Assembly: GCA_016763595.1 (NCBI GenBank)
Contig: JAESTN010000141.1
Coordinates: forward strand, 1 to 5,536
Length of the DNA stretch: 5,536 bases
DNA from: Flavobacteriaceae bacterium
GTDB taxonomy: Bacteria; Bacteroidota; Bacteroidia; Flavobacteriales; Flavobacteriaceae
Direction: 5' to 3'
Made by a program: the position numbers and the translations under genes. Below the pieces are notes generated by a model. The model searched no databases and had not been told where the DNA came from. It saw nothing but the letters and a program-made list of their open reading frames with translations. The first letter of the stretch is position 1; each line of letters starts with the position of its first letter. This document shows positions 1 through 5,536 of the stretch, piece by piece.

Positions 1-1266
1 CTTTTTATAAAAAATAGAGCAAAATTTACGGCTCAAATGAAATCGAAATCAATCGCCGTATTTAACTCGAATGATATTTTTACTACAGGTGCAGATAGTA
101 CACTACCTTTTCACCAGCATAGAGATATTTTCTACTTAAGTGGTGTGGATCAGGAAGAAAGTATTTTAGTGTTATTTCCTGATGCAATCAATCCAAGTCA
201 TAGAGAAGTATTGTTTGTTACTGAAACAAATGAGCACATTGCAATCTGGGAAGGTGCAAAACTAACCAAAGAAAACGCGACAAAAACTGCTGGAATACAA
301 ACGGTGTATTGGTTGAGTGATTTTGATAAAATCTTTTTTGATTTAATGACAGAATCAGAAACGGTGTATTTTAATACCAATGAACATTACCGTCAGTCTG
401 TAGCATTAGAAACAAGAGAAGATCGTTTTATAAAAAAAGTAAAAGGAGATTTCCCAGCTCATAATTGGGCAAAAAGTTATCCTATTTTACAAGATCTAAG
501 AGGTGTAAAAGAACCAGAAGAAATTGAGCTATTGCAAACTGCCTGTTCTATTACAGAAAAAGGGTTTAGAAGAATTCTTGGTTTTGTAAAACCTGGAGTA
601 ATGGAGTATGAAATAGAAGCTGAGTTTATGCATGAGTTTCTAAGAAACCGCTCTGAAGGATTTGCGTATACGCCAATTATAGGTTCAGGATATAATGCCT
701 GTGTATTGCATTATATTGAGAACAATCAAGCATGTAAAGCAGGCGATATGTTGTTGATGGATGTTGGAGCAGAATATGCAAATTATTCTTCTGATATGAC
801 ACGTACAATTCCTGTTTCAGGAAAATTCACCGTCAGACAAAGAGCCGTGTATAACGCTGTTCATAGGGTAAAGGACGCAGCAACTGAGATGCTAATTCCA
901 GGAACAATTTGGGCAGAATACCATAAAGAAGTTGGAAAAGTAATGACATCAGAGTTGTTGGGCTTAGGGTTGATAGACAAGGCAGATGTGCAAAACGAAG
1001 ATCCTAACTGGCCCGCATATAAAAAATACTTTATGCATGGAACTTCACACCATATGGGCTTAGATACTCATGATTATGGTGCGTTAAAAACACCTATGAA
1101 AGCCAACATGGTTTTTACCGTTGAACCGGGAATTTACATTCCAGAAGAGAATATGGGTATTCGTTTAGAAGACGATGTAGTGATTCAAAAAACAGGAGCT
1201 CCATTTAATTTAATGCAAAATATTCCCATTGCTGCAGAAGAAATAGAAGATTTAATGAATCAATAG
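1..1266 (+). CDS. pepP: Xaa-Pro aminopeptidase (M24B family), 5' end cut by window
   Basis: Aminopeptidase P removes an N-terminal residue that precedes proline, using a two-metal (usually Mn) site, normally in the cytoplasm. Numbering from the ATG at 37, an N-terminal creatinase/AMP_N domain spans about 1-125 and the pita-bread M24 domain about 158-390. All five metal ligands are present: D242 (MDVG), D253 (SSDMTRT), H338 (HGTSHHMGLD), E363 (VEPGIYI) and E378 (RLEDD). The active-site histidines H225 (LHYIEN) and H345 are also there. The ATG at 37 is probably not the true start: the frame stays open to base 1, and its first 12 codons (LFIKNRAKFTAQ) read like the usual flavobacterial N-terminus, so the start lies off the left edge. 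The gene ends in TAG at 1264-1266 and is followed by its own terminator. The family call is very secure; the cellular substrate is unknown. Confidence 0.96.
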   Translation, partial: LFIKNRAKFTAQMKSKSIAVFNSNDIFTTGADSTLPFHQHRDIFYLSGVDQEESILVLFPDAINPSHREVLFVTETNEHIAIWEGAKLTKENATKTAGIQTVYWLSDFDKIFFDLMTESETVYFNTNEHYRQSVALETREDRFIKKVKGDFPAHNWAKSYPILQDLRGVKEPEEIELLQTACSITEKGFRRILGFVKPGVMEYEIEAEFMHEFLRNRSEGFAYTPIIGSGYNACVLHYIENNQACKAGDMLLMDVGAEYANYSSDMTRTIPVSGKFTVRQRAVYNAVHRVKDAATEMLIPGTIWAEYHKEVGKVMTSELLGLGLIDKADVQNEDPNWPAYKKYFMHGTSHHMGLDTHDYGALKTPMKANMVFTVEPGIYIPEENMGIRLEDDVVIQKTGAPFNLMQNIPIAAEEIEDLMNQ

Positions 1267-1287
1267 TTCTGTAGATAAATAAAAGTT

Positions 1288-1313
1288 AAAGCGGGTGAAA
1301 ACTCGCTTTTTTT
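1288..1313 (+). terminator. Intrinsic terminator after pepP
   Basis: A 9-bp stem, AAAGCGGGT (1288-1296) with ACTCGCTTT (1301-1309), contains one G-U pair and closes on a GAAA tetraloop (1297-1300). The T tract runs 1307-1313. It lies 21 bases after the pepP stop and should separate pepP from the PepSY-type gene that follows on the same strand. Confidence 0.9.
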
Positions 1314-1351
1314 ATGCGAAATAAAGTAGATTCGCCATTCTTAATTAATTC

Positions 1352-1918
1352 ATGGTAAAAAATCCAACTAGAAAAAAGCAAGCTAAAATCCTTCGTGGTT
1401 TTAGAAAAGTACATCGAACGATGGGTGCAACTTTGTTTGTTTTCTTTTTTATTATTTCTGTAAGTGGGTTTTTATTAGGGTGGAAAAAAAACAGTTTTGG
1501 AGTTTTACAATCAAATACCCAACAAGGTTCTTCTACGAAATTTACCCAATGGTTGCCCTTAGATAGTTTAAAAAACAATGCAATTTTTTATTTACAAAAA
1601 GAGGTTGAAAATAGCCAGACGTTAGAAATAAAAAGAATAGACGTTAGCGAAACGAAAGGTGTTGTAAAATTTATCTTTACTGAGTATTACGGCGTTCAGT
1701 TGGATGGTTCTACAGGGAATTTGTTGTTGCTTGAAAGACGATATTCTGATCTTATTGAAGAGCTTCATGATGGTTCTGCTTTAGACACGTATTTTAAAAC
1801 GACGGGTAATCCTATCAAATTAATATATACTACTCTAATGAGTATTGCTTTGTTATTGTTTACTGTTACTGGTTTTTGGCTTTGGTTGGGGCCAAAAAGA
1901 ATGAGAAAAAGACAGTAA
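1352..1918 (+). CDS. Small PepSY-associated transmembrane protein
   Basis: This is a 188-residue inner-membrane protein with two predicted helices, about 24-44 (MGATLFVFFFIISVSGFLLGW) and 155-179 (IKLIYTTLMSIALLLFTVTGFWLWLG). A hydrophilic domain of about 110 residues lies between them. Basic N- and C-terminal tails (RKKQAKILRGFRK; KRMRKRQ) predict both ends in the cytoplasm and the middle in the periplasm. The RKVHRTMG lead into helix 1, the LDGSTGNLL turn (117-125) and LHDGSALD (138-145) are typical of PepSY_TM proteins. H21 and H139 flank the membrane. Many PepSY_TM proteins are about twice this length with four helices, so this is the short form, and it looks complete rather than broken. 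Related proteins often occur with iron uptake or reductase genes, but no such partner is visible here, so the function is open. The start at 1352 has no Shine-Dalgarno sequence. A terminator on each side suggests a single-gene transcript. Confidence 0.82.
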   Translation: MVKNPTRKKQAKILRGFRKVHRTMGATLFVFFFIISVSGFLLGWKKNSFGVLQSNTQQGSSTKFTQWLPLDSLKNNAIFYLQKEVENSQTLEIKRIDVSETKGVVKFIFTEYYGVQLDGSTGNLLLLERRYSDLIEELHDGSALDTYFKTTGNPIKLIYTTLMSIALLLFTVTGFWLWLGPKRMRKRQ

Positions 1919-1946
1919 TAAACCTTTCAAATTTGAAAGGTTTATT
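1917..1946. terminator. Perfect 30-base palindrome, bidirectional terminator
   Basis: The sequence is perfectly self-complementary about the 1931/1932 junction, with core AAACCTTTC / GAAAGGTTT around AAATTT. The left arm includes the last two bases of the PepSY-type gene's TAA stop (1916-1918). T/A-rich sequence follows on both strands (TTTATTTATA on plus). It lies between convergent genes, 15 bases past the stop of the minus-strand mini-protein at 1962, so it probably ends transcription from both sides. The T tract is interrupted by A, so efficiency is uncertain. Confidence 0.8.
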
Positions 1947-1961
1947 TATAGGTTGAAATAA

Positions 1962-2066
1962 CTATTTATCTTTAGATGTGCATTGACAAATTTCTCTTTC
2001 AGGATGGTTTTCGTCATAAACTTGATAGCCCCAGCAATTTGGACATTGTGTGTTGTTTTCTTTCAT
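1962..2066 (-). CDS. 34-residue four-cysteine mini-protein (putative zinc binder)
   Basis: An ATG at 2066-2064 opens a 34-codon frame ending in TAG (1964-1962). The product starts MKENNTQ, then CPNCWGYQVYDE (C8, C11), and ends near EICQCTSKDK (C27, C29). CxxC plus CxC spaced 15 residues apart would suit one structural zinc or another metal. The CPNCWGYQ opening resembles short Bacteroidota proteins that I recall, but I know no assigned function. It begins 12 bases after the brnQ stop on the same strand, and the palindromic terminator follows its stop directly, so it looks like the last gene of the brnQ unit. It is soluble, with no signal peptide or membrane segment. The four cysteines in such a short frame, the tight spacing and the terminator placement argue that it is real; its role is unknown. 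Confidence 0.72.
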   Translation of the reverse strand: MKENNTQCPNCWGYQVYDENHPEREICQCTSKDK

Positions 2067-2078
2067 AATTGAATGTAA

Positions 2079-3359
2079 TTAGGAGTTCTTAGTCGTAAAA
2101 GATTTAAAAACATTCACAAGTATAAAAATAAATATCGCTGGCAAGACCCAACCCAAGCTAAATTCGGAGAACGGAATGTAACTTTGTATTCCCGTTAAAC
2201 TTTCGGGATTGATAATAAATTTTAAAAAATCAGGAATACTAAATAAGAAAGTGATTCCAACAACAGCCTTAAAAACGACTGGTGTTGCAAATCTTTCTGG
2301 AAGTACATTTAATAAAATCAAAATGATGGTGATTGGGTAAATAAACATTAATACGGGTAACGCAATTACAATAATATAATGCACATCGAATTGCCCAATA
2401 ATTACACCTAATAAACAACCAATAATTGCTGTAATTGTATATGCTTTTTGTGAATTTTTAAATAAACCTTTAAAATAGTCTGCTGTACCTGTGACAATTC
2501 CAACTCCAGTTGTAAAACAAGCTAAAGCAACTAATACACTTAAAAAAGTAGTACCAATGTTTCCTAAAGTTTGCGTACTTAAACTTGATAATATTTCTGT
2601 TCTTGTAGCTCCTTCTGCAAAAGTTGCACTAGACTGAACTCCGCTATAAATTAATCCTGCATAAATAGTTAATAAACCTATACCAGCAATAATTCCTGCT
2701 TTTGTAATGAGTTCTTTTTTTAAGGCAAAAGAAGTATCCTTTTTAAAGTTCATCGAGATTACCAAAACACCACCAACCACAATCGCTCCAATGGCATCAA
2801 AGGTTTGATAGCCTTCTAGCAATCCGCTTACAAAAGGGGTTTCAAAACTCGAAGGGTTGATGGCGGTTGGAGTTGTAGAAATTCCAATAAAAATAACAGC
2901 TAAAAGGATGATGATAATGAAAGGCGTTAAAAACTTCCCTATTAAATTCAATATTTTAGAACGGTTCATTACAAAGAGAAATACCAATGCAAAATAGAGG
3001 GTGCTTGTTAATAAAGAGGAAGTTCCAAAAAAGGGTGCAATTGCCATTTCGTGTGTTACAGATGCCGTTCTTGGTGCTGGTAACGTTATGGAAATAGTGT
3101 ACACAATTAAACAATAGATTGTACTGAATGTTGGAGAGACTTTTTTACCAAAATCAAACATGGTTCCTTGTAACCGTGCGTGCGCTATAATTCCGATGAT
3201 GGGAATAAAAACTGCAGTCACAAAAAAACCAAGGGTAACAATGCTCCAGTTTTCGCCAGATTGCACTCCTAAAAATGGTGGGAGAATTAAATTTCCTGCT
3301 CCAAAGAACATAGAAAACAACGCAAAACCAGTGATGAGAATTTCTTTTGTTTTATTCAT
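2079..3359 (-). CDS. brnQ: Branched-chain amino acid carrier BrnQ (LIVCS family)
   Basis: BrnQ imports leucine, isoleucine and valine through the inner membrane, driven by a cation gradient (usually Na+). The 426-residue length and about 12 hydrophobic segments fit the family. Family motifs appear in order: FGAGNLILPP (19-28) in helix 1, SITLPAPRTASVTHE (90-104) at the broken helix 3, IGKFLTP (140-146), GYQTFDAIGAIVVGG (183-197), ACFTTGVGIVTGTADYF (280-296) and YPITIILILLN (341-351). It is full length, with no frameshift or lost motif. Its ATG (3359-3357) begins on the base immediately after the upstream gene's stop codon (3360-3362), so the two are almost certainly cotranscribed and perhaps translationally coupled. 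The 34-residue cysteine protein follows 12 bases downstream. Which branched-chain amino acid it prefers cannot be read from the sequence. Confidence 0.95.
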   Translation of the reverse strand: MNKTKEILITGFALFSMFFGAGNLILPPFLGVQSGENWSIVTLGFFVTAVFIPIIGIIAHARLQGTMFDFGKKVSPTFSTIYCLIVYTISITLPAPRTASVTHEMAIAPFFGTSSLLTSTLYFALVFLFVMNRSKILNLIGKFLTPFIIIILLAVIFIGISTTPTAINPSSFETPFVSGLLEGYQTFDAIGAIVVGGVLVISMNFKKDTSFALKKELITKAGIIAGIGLLTIYAGLIYSGVQSSATFAEGATRTEILSSLSTQTLGNIGTTFLSVLVALACFTTGVGIVTGTADYFKGLFKNSQKAYTITAIIGCLLGVIIGQFDVHYIIVIALPVLMFIYPITIILILLNVLPERFATPVVFKAVVGITFLFSIPDFLKFIINPESLTGIQSYIPFSEFSLGWVLPAIFIFILVNVFKSFTTKNS

Positions 3360-3908
3360 TTACGAGCGTTTCTTAACGAGTAAAAAAACGAAGTTACTAA
3401 CAATGTAAAGCAAAGAAATGCTAATGAATGAAAACTTAGCCGTAGAAAGATAAAAAGCAACTGTAGACCAATATTGTTTTAAGTTTCCTATAAGTAGTTT
3501 AATTAAACAAACATTCTCTATCGCATCGAAAACAGCAGTTAAAAACATGGTCCAAATCAATATTTCTCCAACTCTATAGAATGGCTTCTCAGCCCACAAA
3601 CGTACATTTATTTTGTGAATTATAATTGATATGAATAGGGTGTAAATAAGTAAAAACAAAAAGTCGAACCCCAAACCAATACCTGCAAAAATTTTCGCCA
3701 ATGGAGACCAAGAATCTAGTATCTCTTGTGAGCGTTCCAATGATTTTGCCAATTCAAAAGAAACAATTCCGTTTGGAGTTGTTGTGTTGGTTACATACGT
3801 GTCAAAATAAAGCATTGCAACAGATGTAATTAGTAATAAATAGAAAACTGAAAACGTAAGTTTTTTTTCGTTTCTTTTAGAAATTTTAGCAAAGGGAGTC
3901 GTGAACAT
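3360..3908 (-). CDS. Conserved four-helix membrane protein, function unknown
   Basis: This is a 182-residue protein with a basic cytoplasmic N-terminus (KISKRNEKK) and four predicted helices at about 18-35, 74-98, 113-135 and 154-177. The first loop holds TPNGIVSFELAKSLERSQEIL (44-64), helix 2 begins GLGFDFLFLLIY (78-89), and helix 3 carries FDAIEN (127-132) with acidic and polar residues inside the membrane segment. A helix-4 lead of STAKFSF (155-161) completes a pattern I recognise from uncharacterised membrane proteins in several phyla, but I cannot name a family or activity. Buried D128, E131 and N132 could be functional. It is the first gene of the minus-strand unit with brnQ and abuts it with no intergenic base. 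It diverges from the hydrolase gene across 51 bases. The start at 3908 is the first ATG giving a sensible N-terminus; no Shine-Dalgarno sequence is present. Confidence 0.8.
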   Translation of the reverse strand: MFTTPFAKISKRNEKKLTFSVFYLLLITSVAMLYFDTYVTNTTTPNGIVSFELAKSLERSQEILDSWSPLAKIFAGIGLGFDFLFLLIYTLFISIIIHKINVRLWAEKPFYRVGEILIWTMFLTAVFDAIENVCLIKLLIGNLKQYWSTVAFYLSTAKFSFISISLLYIVSNFVFLLVKKRS

Positions 3909-3922
3909 TTTGAAGCAAATTT

Positions 3923-3955
3923 TTGTATTTTACTCACTAAAGATACATATTTTTG
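3923..3955 (+). promoter_or_regulatory. Putative Bacteroidota-type promoter for the hydrolase gene
   Basis: TATTTTTG at 3948-3955 matches the Bacteroidota -7 consensus TAnnTTTG in every fixed position. A TTG at 3923-3925 lies 22 bases upstream, near the accepted upper limit for the -33 element. Transcription would start at about 3958-3963, at or beside the ATG at 3960. In such AT-rich DNA a chance match is possible. Confidence 0.5.
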
Positions 3956-3959
3956 CCAA

Positions 3960-4739
3960 ATGCTTAATTCTATTCTTTATAAAAATACGAGAATCTCTTT
4001 TTCAACGAAAGGGAAAGGAACTGCCGTTGTGTTGTTACACGGCTTTTTAGAAAACTCAACCATGTGGAATTCTGTTGCAGATTCTTTGTCTAAAAAGAAT
4101 CGAGTTGTTTGTATTGATTTATTAGGCCACGGACAGACGGCGTGTTTGGGATATGTGCATACTATGGAAATTATGGCAGAAGCAGTAGGGGCAGTTTTAA
4201 CACATTTAAAAATTAGAAAATCGGTGTTTATTGGACATTCCATGGGAGGGTATGTGGCGTTGGCATTTGCAGAGAAAAACCCAGACAATGTGAAAGGGTT
4301 GTGTTTAATGAATTCTACAACCAGAGCAGACAATGCCAATCGTGTAGATTTAAGGACTAGGGCCATTGAAGCTGTAAAAACAGAGTATAAAAACTTGGTG
4401 AGATTGTCTGTTTTAAATTTGTTTAGACCCAAAAATAGAATCCTTTTTAAAACAGAAATTATAGCGATAAAAGCAGAAGCGTTAAAAACGCCTTTGCAAG
4501 GGTATATTGCTGCTCAGGAAGGGATGAAAATCAGAAATGACCGGGAAGTACTGTTGCATTTTTCTCCATATAAAAAGATGTTTATTTTAGGTAAAAAAGA
4601 CCCTGTACTAGATTGTAAAGAGTTGTTAGATCAGGTTAAAAATACTGAAGTAGAGGTTATTGAATTCCCCGATGGGCACATGAGTCATATTGAAAATAAA
4701 GAGGAATTAATAATTGCTTTAAAACGATTTGTGAAGTAA
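3960..4739 (+). CDS. Alpha/beta-fold hydrolase
   Basis: This is a 259-residue cytoplasmic serine hydrolase with no signal peptide or lipobox. The HGF oxyanion motif is at 27-29 (VVLLHGFLENSTMW), followed by the strand-turn IDLLGHGQT (52-60). The nucleophile S94 sits in GHSMGG (92-97), the acid is D214 (LGKKDPVLD), and the base is H240 in FPDGHMSHIE. The triad is therefore complete and correctly spaced. A helical cap lies at about 125-200, containing LKTPLQGYIAAQEGM (175-189), a stretch I recall as conserved in flavobacterial relatives. The substrate cannot be assigned: esters, thioesters and C-C bonds are all possible in this superfamily. The start at 3960 has no Shine-Dalgarno sequence and lies only 4 bases after a promoter-like motif. 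The DHFR-like gene follows 13 bases after the stop with no terminator between them. Confidence 0.93.
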   Translation: MLNSILYKNTRISFSTKGKGTAVVLLHGFLENSTMWNSVADSLSKKNRVVCIDLLGHGQTACLGYVHTMEIMAEAVGAVLTHLKIRKSVFIGHSMGGYVALAFAEKNPDNVKGLCLMNSTTRADNANRVDLRTRAIEAVKTEYKNLVRLSVLNLFRPKNRILFKTEIIAIKAEALKTPLQGYIAAQEGMKIRNDREVLLHFSPYKKMFILGKKDPVLDCKELLDQVKNTEVEVIEFPDGHMSHIENKEELIIALKRFVK

Positions 4740-4752
4740 AAAAAAGAACAGT

Positions 4753-5292
4753 ATGAAAGGAAAAAACATTGTATTTGTTGCAAAAAGCTTGGATGGATTT
4801 ATTGCAGGGAAAAATAACGAATTGGATTGGTTAGAGATGGTTCCAAACCCAAAACACAACGACTTGGGGTTTGATGATTTAATGAATGAAATTGACGCCA
4901 TTGTGATGGGGAAAACTACTTTTGAAACGGTACTAGGGTTTGGAGGAGAATGGCCTTATGAAAAACACCTATTTGTACTGAGTACTTCTTTAAAATCGAT
5001 TCCAGAAAAATTGCAAGAAAAGGTAACTTTATTAAAAGGGTCAGTTCAAGAAATTCTAAAATCTATTCATGCAAAAGGATTTTACAATTTATATATTGAT
5101 GGCGGTAAAACAGTTCAGAATTTTCTAAAAGAAGATGTAATAGATTCCCTTAGAATCACTACAATTCCAGTATTGCTAGGAGAAGGAATTCCGTTGTTTG
5201 ATGCCTTACCGAAATTGGTGGAATTTACACATGTCAAGACAGAAGTATTTCTAGACCAATTGGTGCAAAGCCACTATAGTAGAAAGAGATAG
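4753..5292 (+). CDS. Dihydrofolate reductase-fold protein (RibD C-terminal family)
   Basis: This 179-residue protein fits the RibD_C/DHFR-like reductase family, whose members bind NAD(P)H, typified by YwjB and YyaP of Bacillus. Motifs in order are VAKSLDGFIAG (9-19), LDWLE (24-28), IVMGKTTFETV (50-60), WPY (67-69), the nucleotide-binding segment LYIDGGKTVQNFL (113-125), and PVLLGEGIPLFD (139-150). The length matches the stand-alone single-domain form. The deaminase domain of true RibD is absent, so it is not the riboflavin enzyme by architecture. It is also not classical FolA, since the DHFR motif order and length differ. The substrate is unknown. It starts 13 bases after the hydrolase stop and is probably cotranscribed; the terminator at 5346-5380 ends the pair. 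Confidence 0.9.
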   Translation: MKGKNIVFVAKSLDGFIAGKNNELDWLEMVPNPKHNDLGFDDLMNEIDAIVMGKTTFETVLGFGGEWPYEKHLFVLSTSLKSIPEKLQEKVTLLKGSVQEILKSIHAKGFYNLYIDGGKTVQNFLKEDVIDSLRITTIPVLLGEGIPLFDALPKLVEFTHVKTEVFLDQLVQSHYSRKR

Positions 5293-5345
5293 AGACTGGT
5301 AAATTGTCCTTTATAGTGATAAAGAAGCATGCTAAAAAAAAATAT

Positions 5346-5380
5346 AAAAAAACTCGCAATTAATCATTGCGAGTTTTTTT
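5346..5380. terminator. Bidirectional intrinsic terminator
   Basis: AAAAAAACTCGCAAT (5346-5360) pairs perfectly over 15 bp with ATTGCGAGTTTTTTT (5366-5380) around a 5-base loop, TAATC. T tracts flank the GC core on both strands. It sits 53 bases after the DHFR-like gene and 16 bases after the thiL stop on the opposite strand, so it can serve both convergent genes. Confidence 0.93.
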
Positions 5381-5396
5381 ATGAATTGTAATTGTT

Positions 5397-5536
5397 TTAC
5401 TTCTCTTTCAGCGCGTTCCAGCCTTGTGCTTTTAGTTCCATTTCTTGTCCAGCTCTTGTTACTAAATTCATTCCTTGGTTTTCGGCAGTAATATGTCCAA
5501 TAATAGAGAAATTTGGGTTTCCTTTTATGTGGTCAA
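5397..5536 (-). CDS. thiL: Thiamine-monophosphate kinase, C-terminal fragment
   Basis: The last 45 codons of a minus-strand gene are visible, ending in TAA (5399-5397); the rest lies beyond the right edge. The peptide reads DHIKGNPNFSIIGHITAENQ, then GMNLVTRAGQEMELKAQGWN and ALKEK. The IKGNPNFSIIGH and LKAxGWNAL segments match the C-terminal end of flavobacterial ThiL as I recall it. ThiL is an AIR-synthase-fold enzyme that phosphorylates thiamine monophosphate to thiamine diphosphate, the last step of de novo synthesis. The catalytic ATP- and metal-binding N-terminal half is outside the window, so activity cannot be judged. It converges on the DHFR-like gene and shares the terminator at 5346-5380. 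Another AIR-synthase-like kinase is the main alternative. Confidence 0.83.
   Translation of the reverse strand, partial: DHIKGNPNFSIIGHITAENQGMNLVTRAGQEMELKAQGWNALKEK

Noticed and set aside
301..370. The 10-mer ACGGTGTATT occurs twice, exactly 60 bases apart (301 and 361).
   Set aside because: Both copies are in pepP coding sequence and encode TVYW and TVYF; two copies in a coding region are not evidence of a repeat element.
198..380. A 60-codon minus-strand frame inside pepP.
   Set aside because: It is antisense to the conserved N-terminal domain of pepP, with no independent support.
1345..1578. A 77-codon minus-strand frame over the 5' half of the PepSY-type gene.
   Set aside because: It is antisense to a gene with clear membrane helices and family motifs; its sequence is a by-product of A/T-rich codons.
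3160..3408. An 82-codon plus-strand frame across the brnQ start and the end of the membrane protein gene.
   Set aside because: It is antisense to two well-supported coding regions and has no motif of its own.
3938..3945. TATCTTTA on the minus strand as a promoter for the brnQ unit.
   Set aside because: It misses the final G of TAnnTTTG, and the nearest TTG on that strand is only about 11 bases away, too close for the -33 element.
3977..4432. A 151-codon open frame on the minus strand inside the hydrolase gene.
   Set aside because: It lies wholly opposite a gene with a complete catalytic triad, and its translation shows no recognisable domain; it is an antisense shadow.
4719..4901. A 60-codon minus-strand frame at the hydrolase/DHFR-like junction.
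   Set aside because: Its phenylalanine-rich translation comes from the A-rich junction on the other strand; no signal or domain supports it.
5309..5324. A 6-bp hairpin, CTTTAT-AGTG-ATAAAG, just after the DHFR-like gene.
   Set aside because: The stem is short and AT-rich with no T tract, and the strong terminator at 5346-5380 follows; probably chance.

Overview
The window looks like ordinary chromosomal DNA from a member of the Bacteroidota, most likely a marine Flavobacteriaceae of the Polaribacter/Tenacibaculum type. The evidence is the low GC content, start codons with no Shine-Dalgarno sequence, a Bacteroidota-type promoter motif (TAnnTTTG) before one gene, and protein sequences that read like flavobacterial versions of PepP, BrnQ, an alpha/beta hydrolase and ThiL. 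The genus is inferred from recall, not from a search.

Layout from left to right. (1) 1-1266, plus: a Xaa-Pro aminopeptidase (pepP) open at the left edge, closed by a strong intrinsic terminator at 1288-1313. (2) 1352-1918, plus: a small two-helix PepSY-type membrane protein. A perfect 30-base palindrome (1917-1946) follows and can terminate transcription from both sides. (3) 3908-1962, minus: a tightly packed three-gene unit. It holds a four-helix membrane protein of unknown function, a branched-chain amino acid carrier (brnQ) that starts on the base after the previous stop codon, and a 34-residue four-cysteine mini-protein 12 bases further on. (4) 3960-5292, plus, divergent from that unit: an alpha/beta hydrolase and, 13 bases later, a RibD/dihydrofolate-reductase-fold protein, probably cotranscribed. 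The hydrolase has a promoter-like element so close to its ATG that the mRNA may be leaderless. (5) 5346-5380: a perfect 15-bp stem that can terminate in both directions, between the DHFR-like gene and the 3' end of thiL (5397-5536, minus), which runs off the right edge.

How the genes fit together: pepP and brnQ both suit a lifestyle based on peptides and amino acids, but they sit in separate transcription units and I see no dedicated pathway. thiL belongs to thiamine diphosphate synthesis. No RNA genes, mobile elements, CRISPR arrays or phage genes are visible, and no gene-free stretch exceeds 300 bases. I do not see an obvious new multi-gene system. The parts that deserve a second look are the unannotated 34-residue cysteine protein, its linkage to brnQ and the unknown membrane protein, and the possible leaderless promoter.
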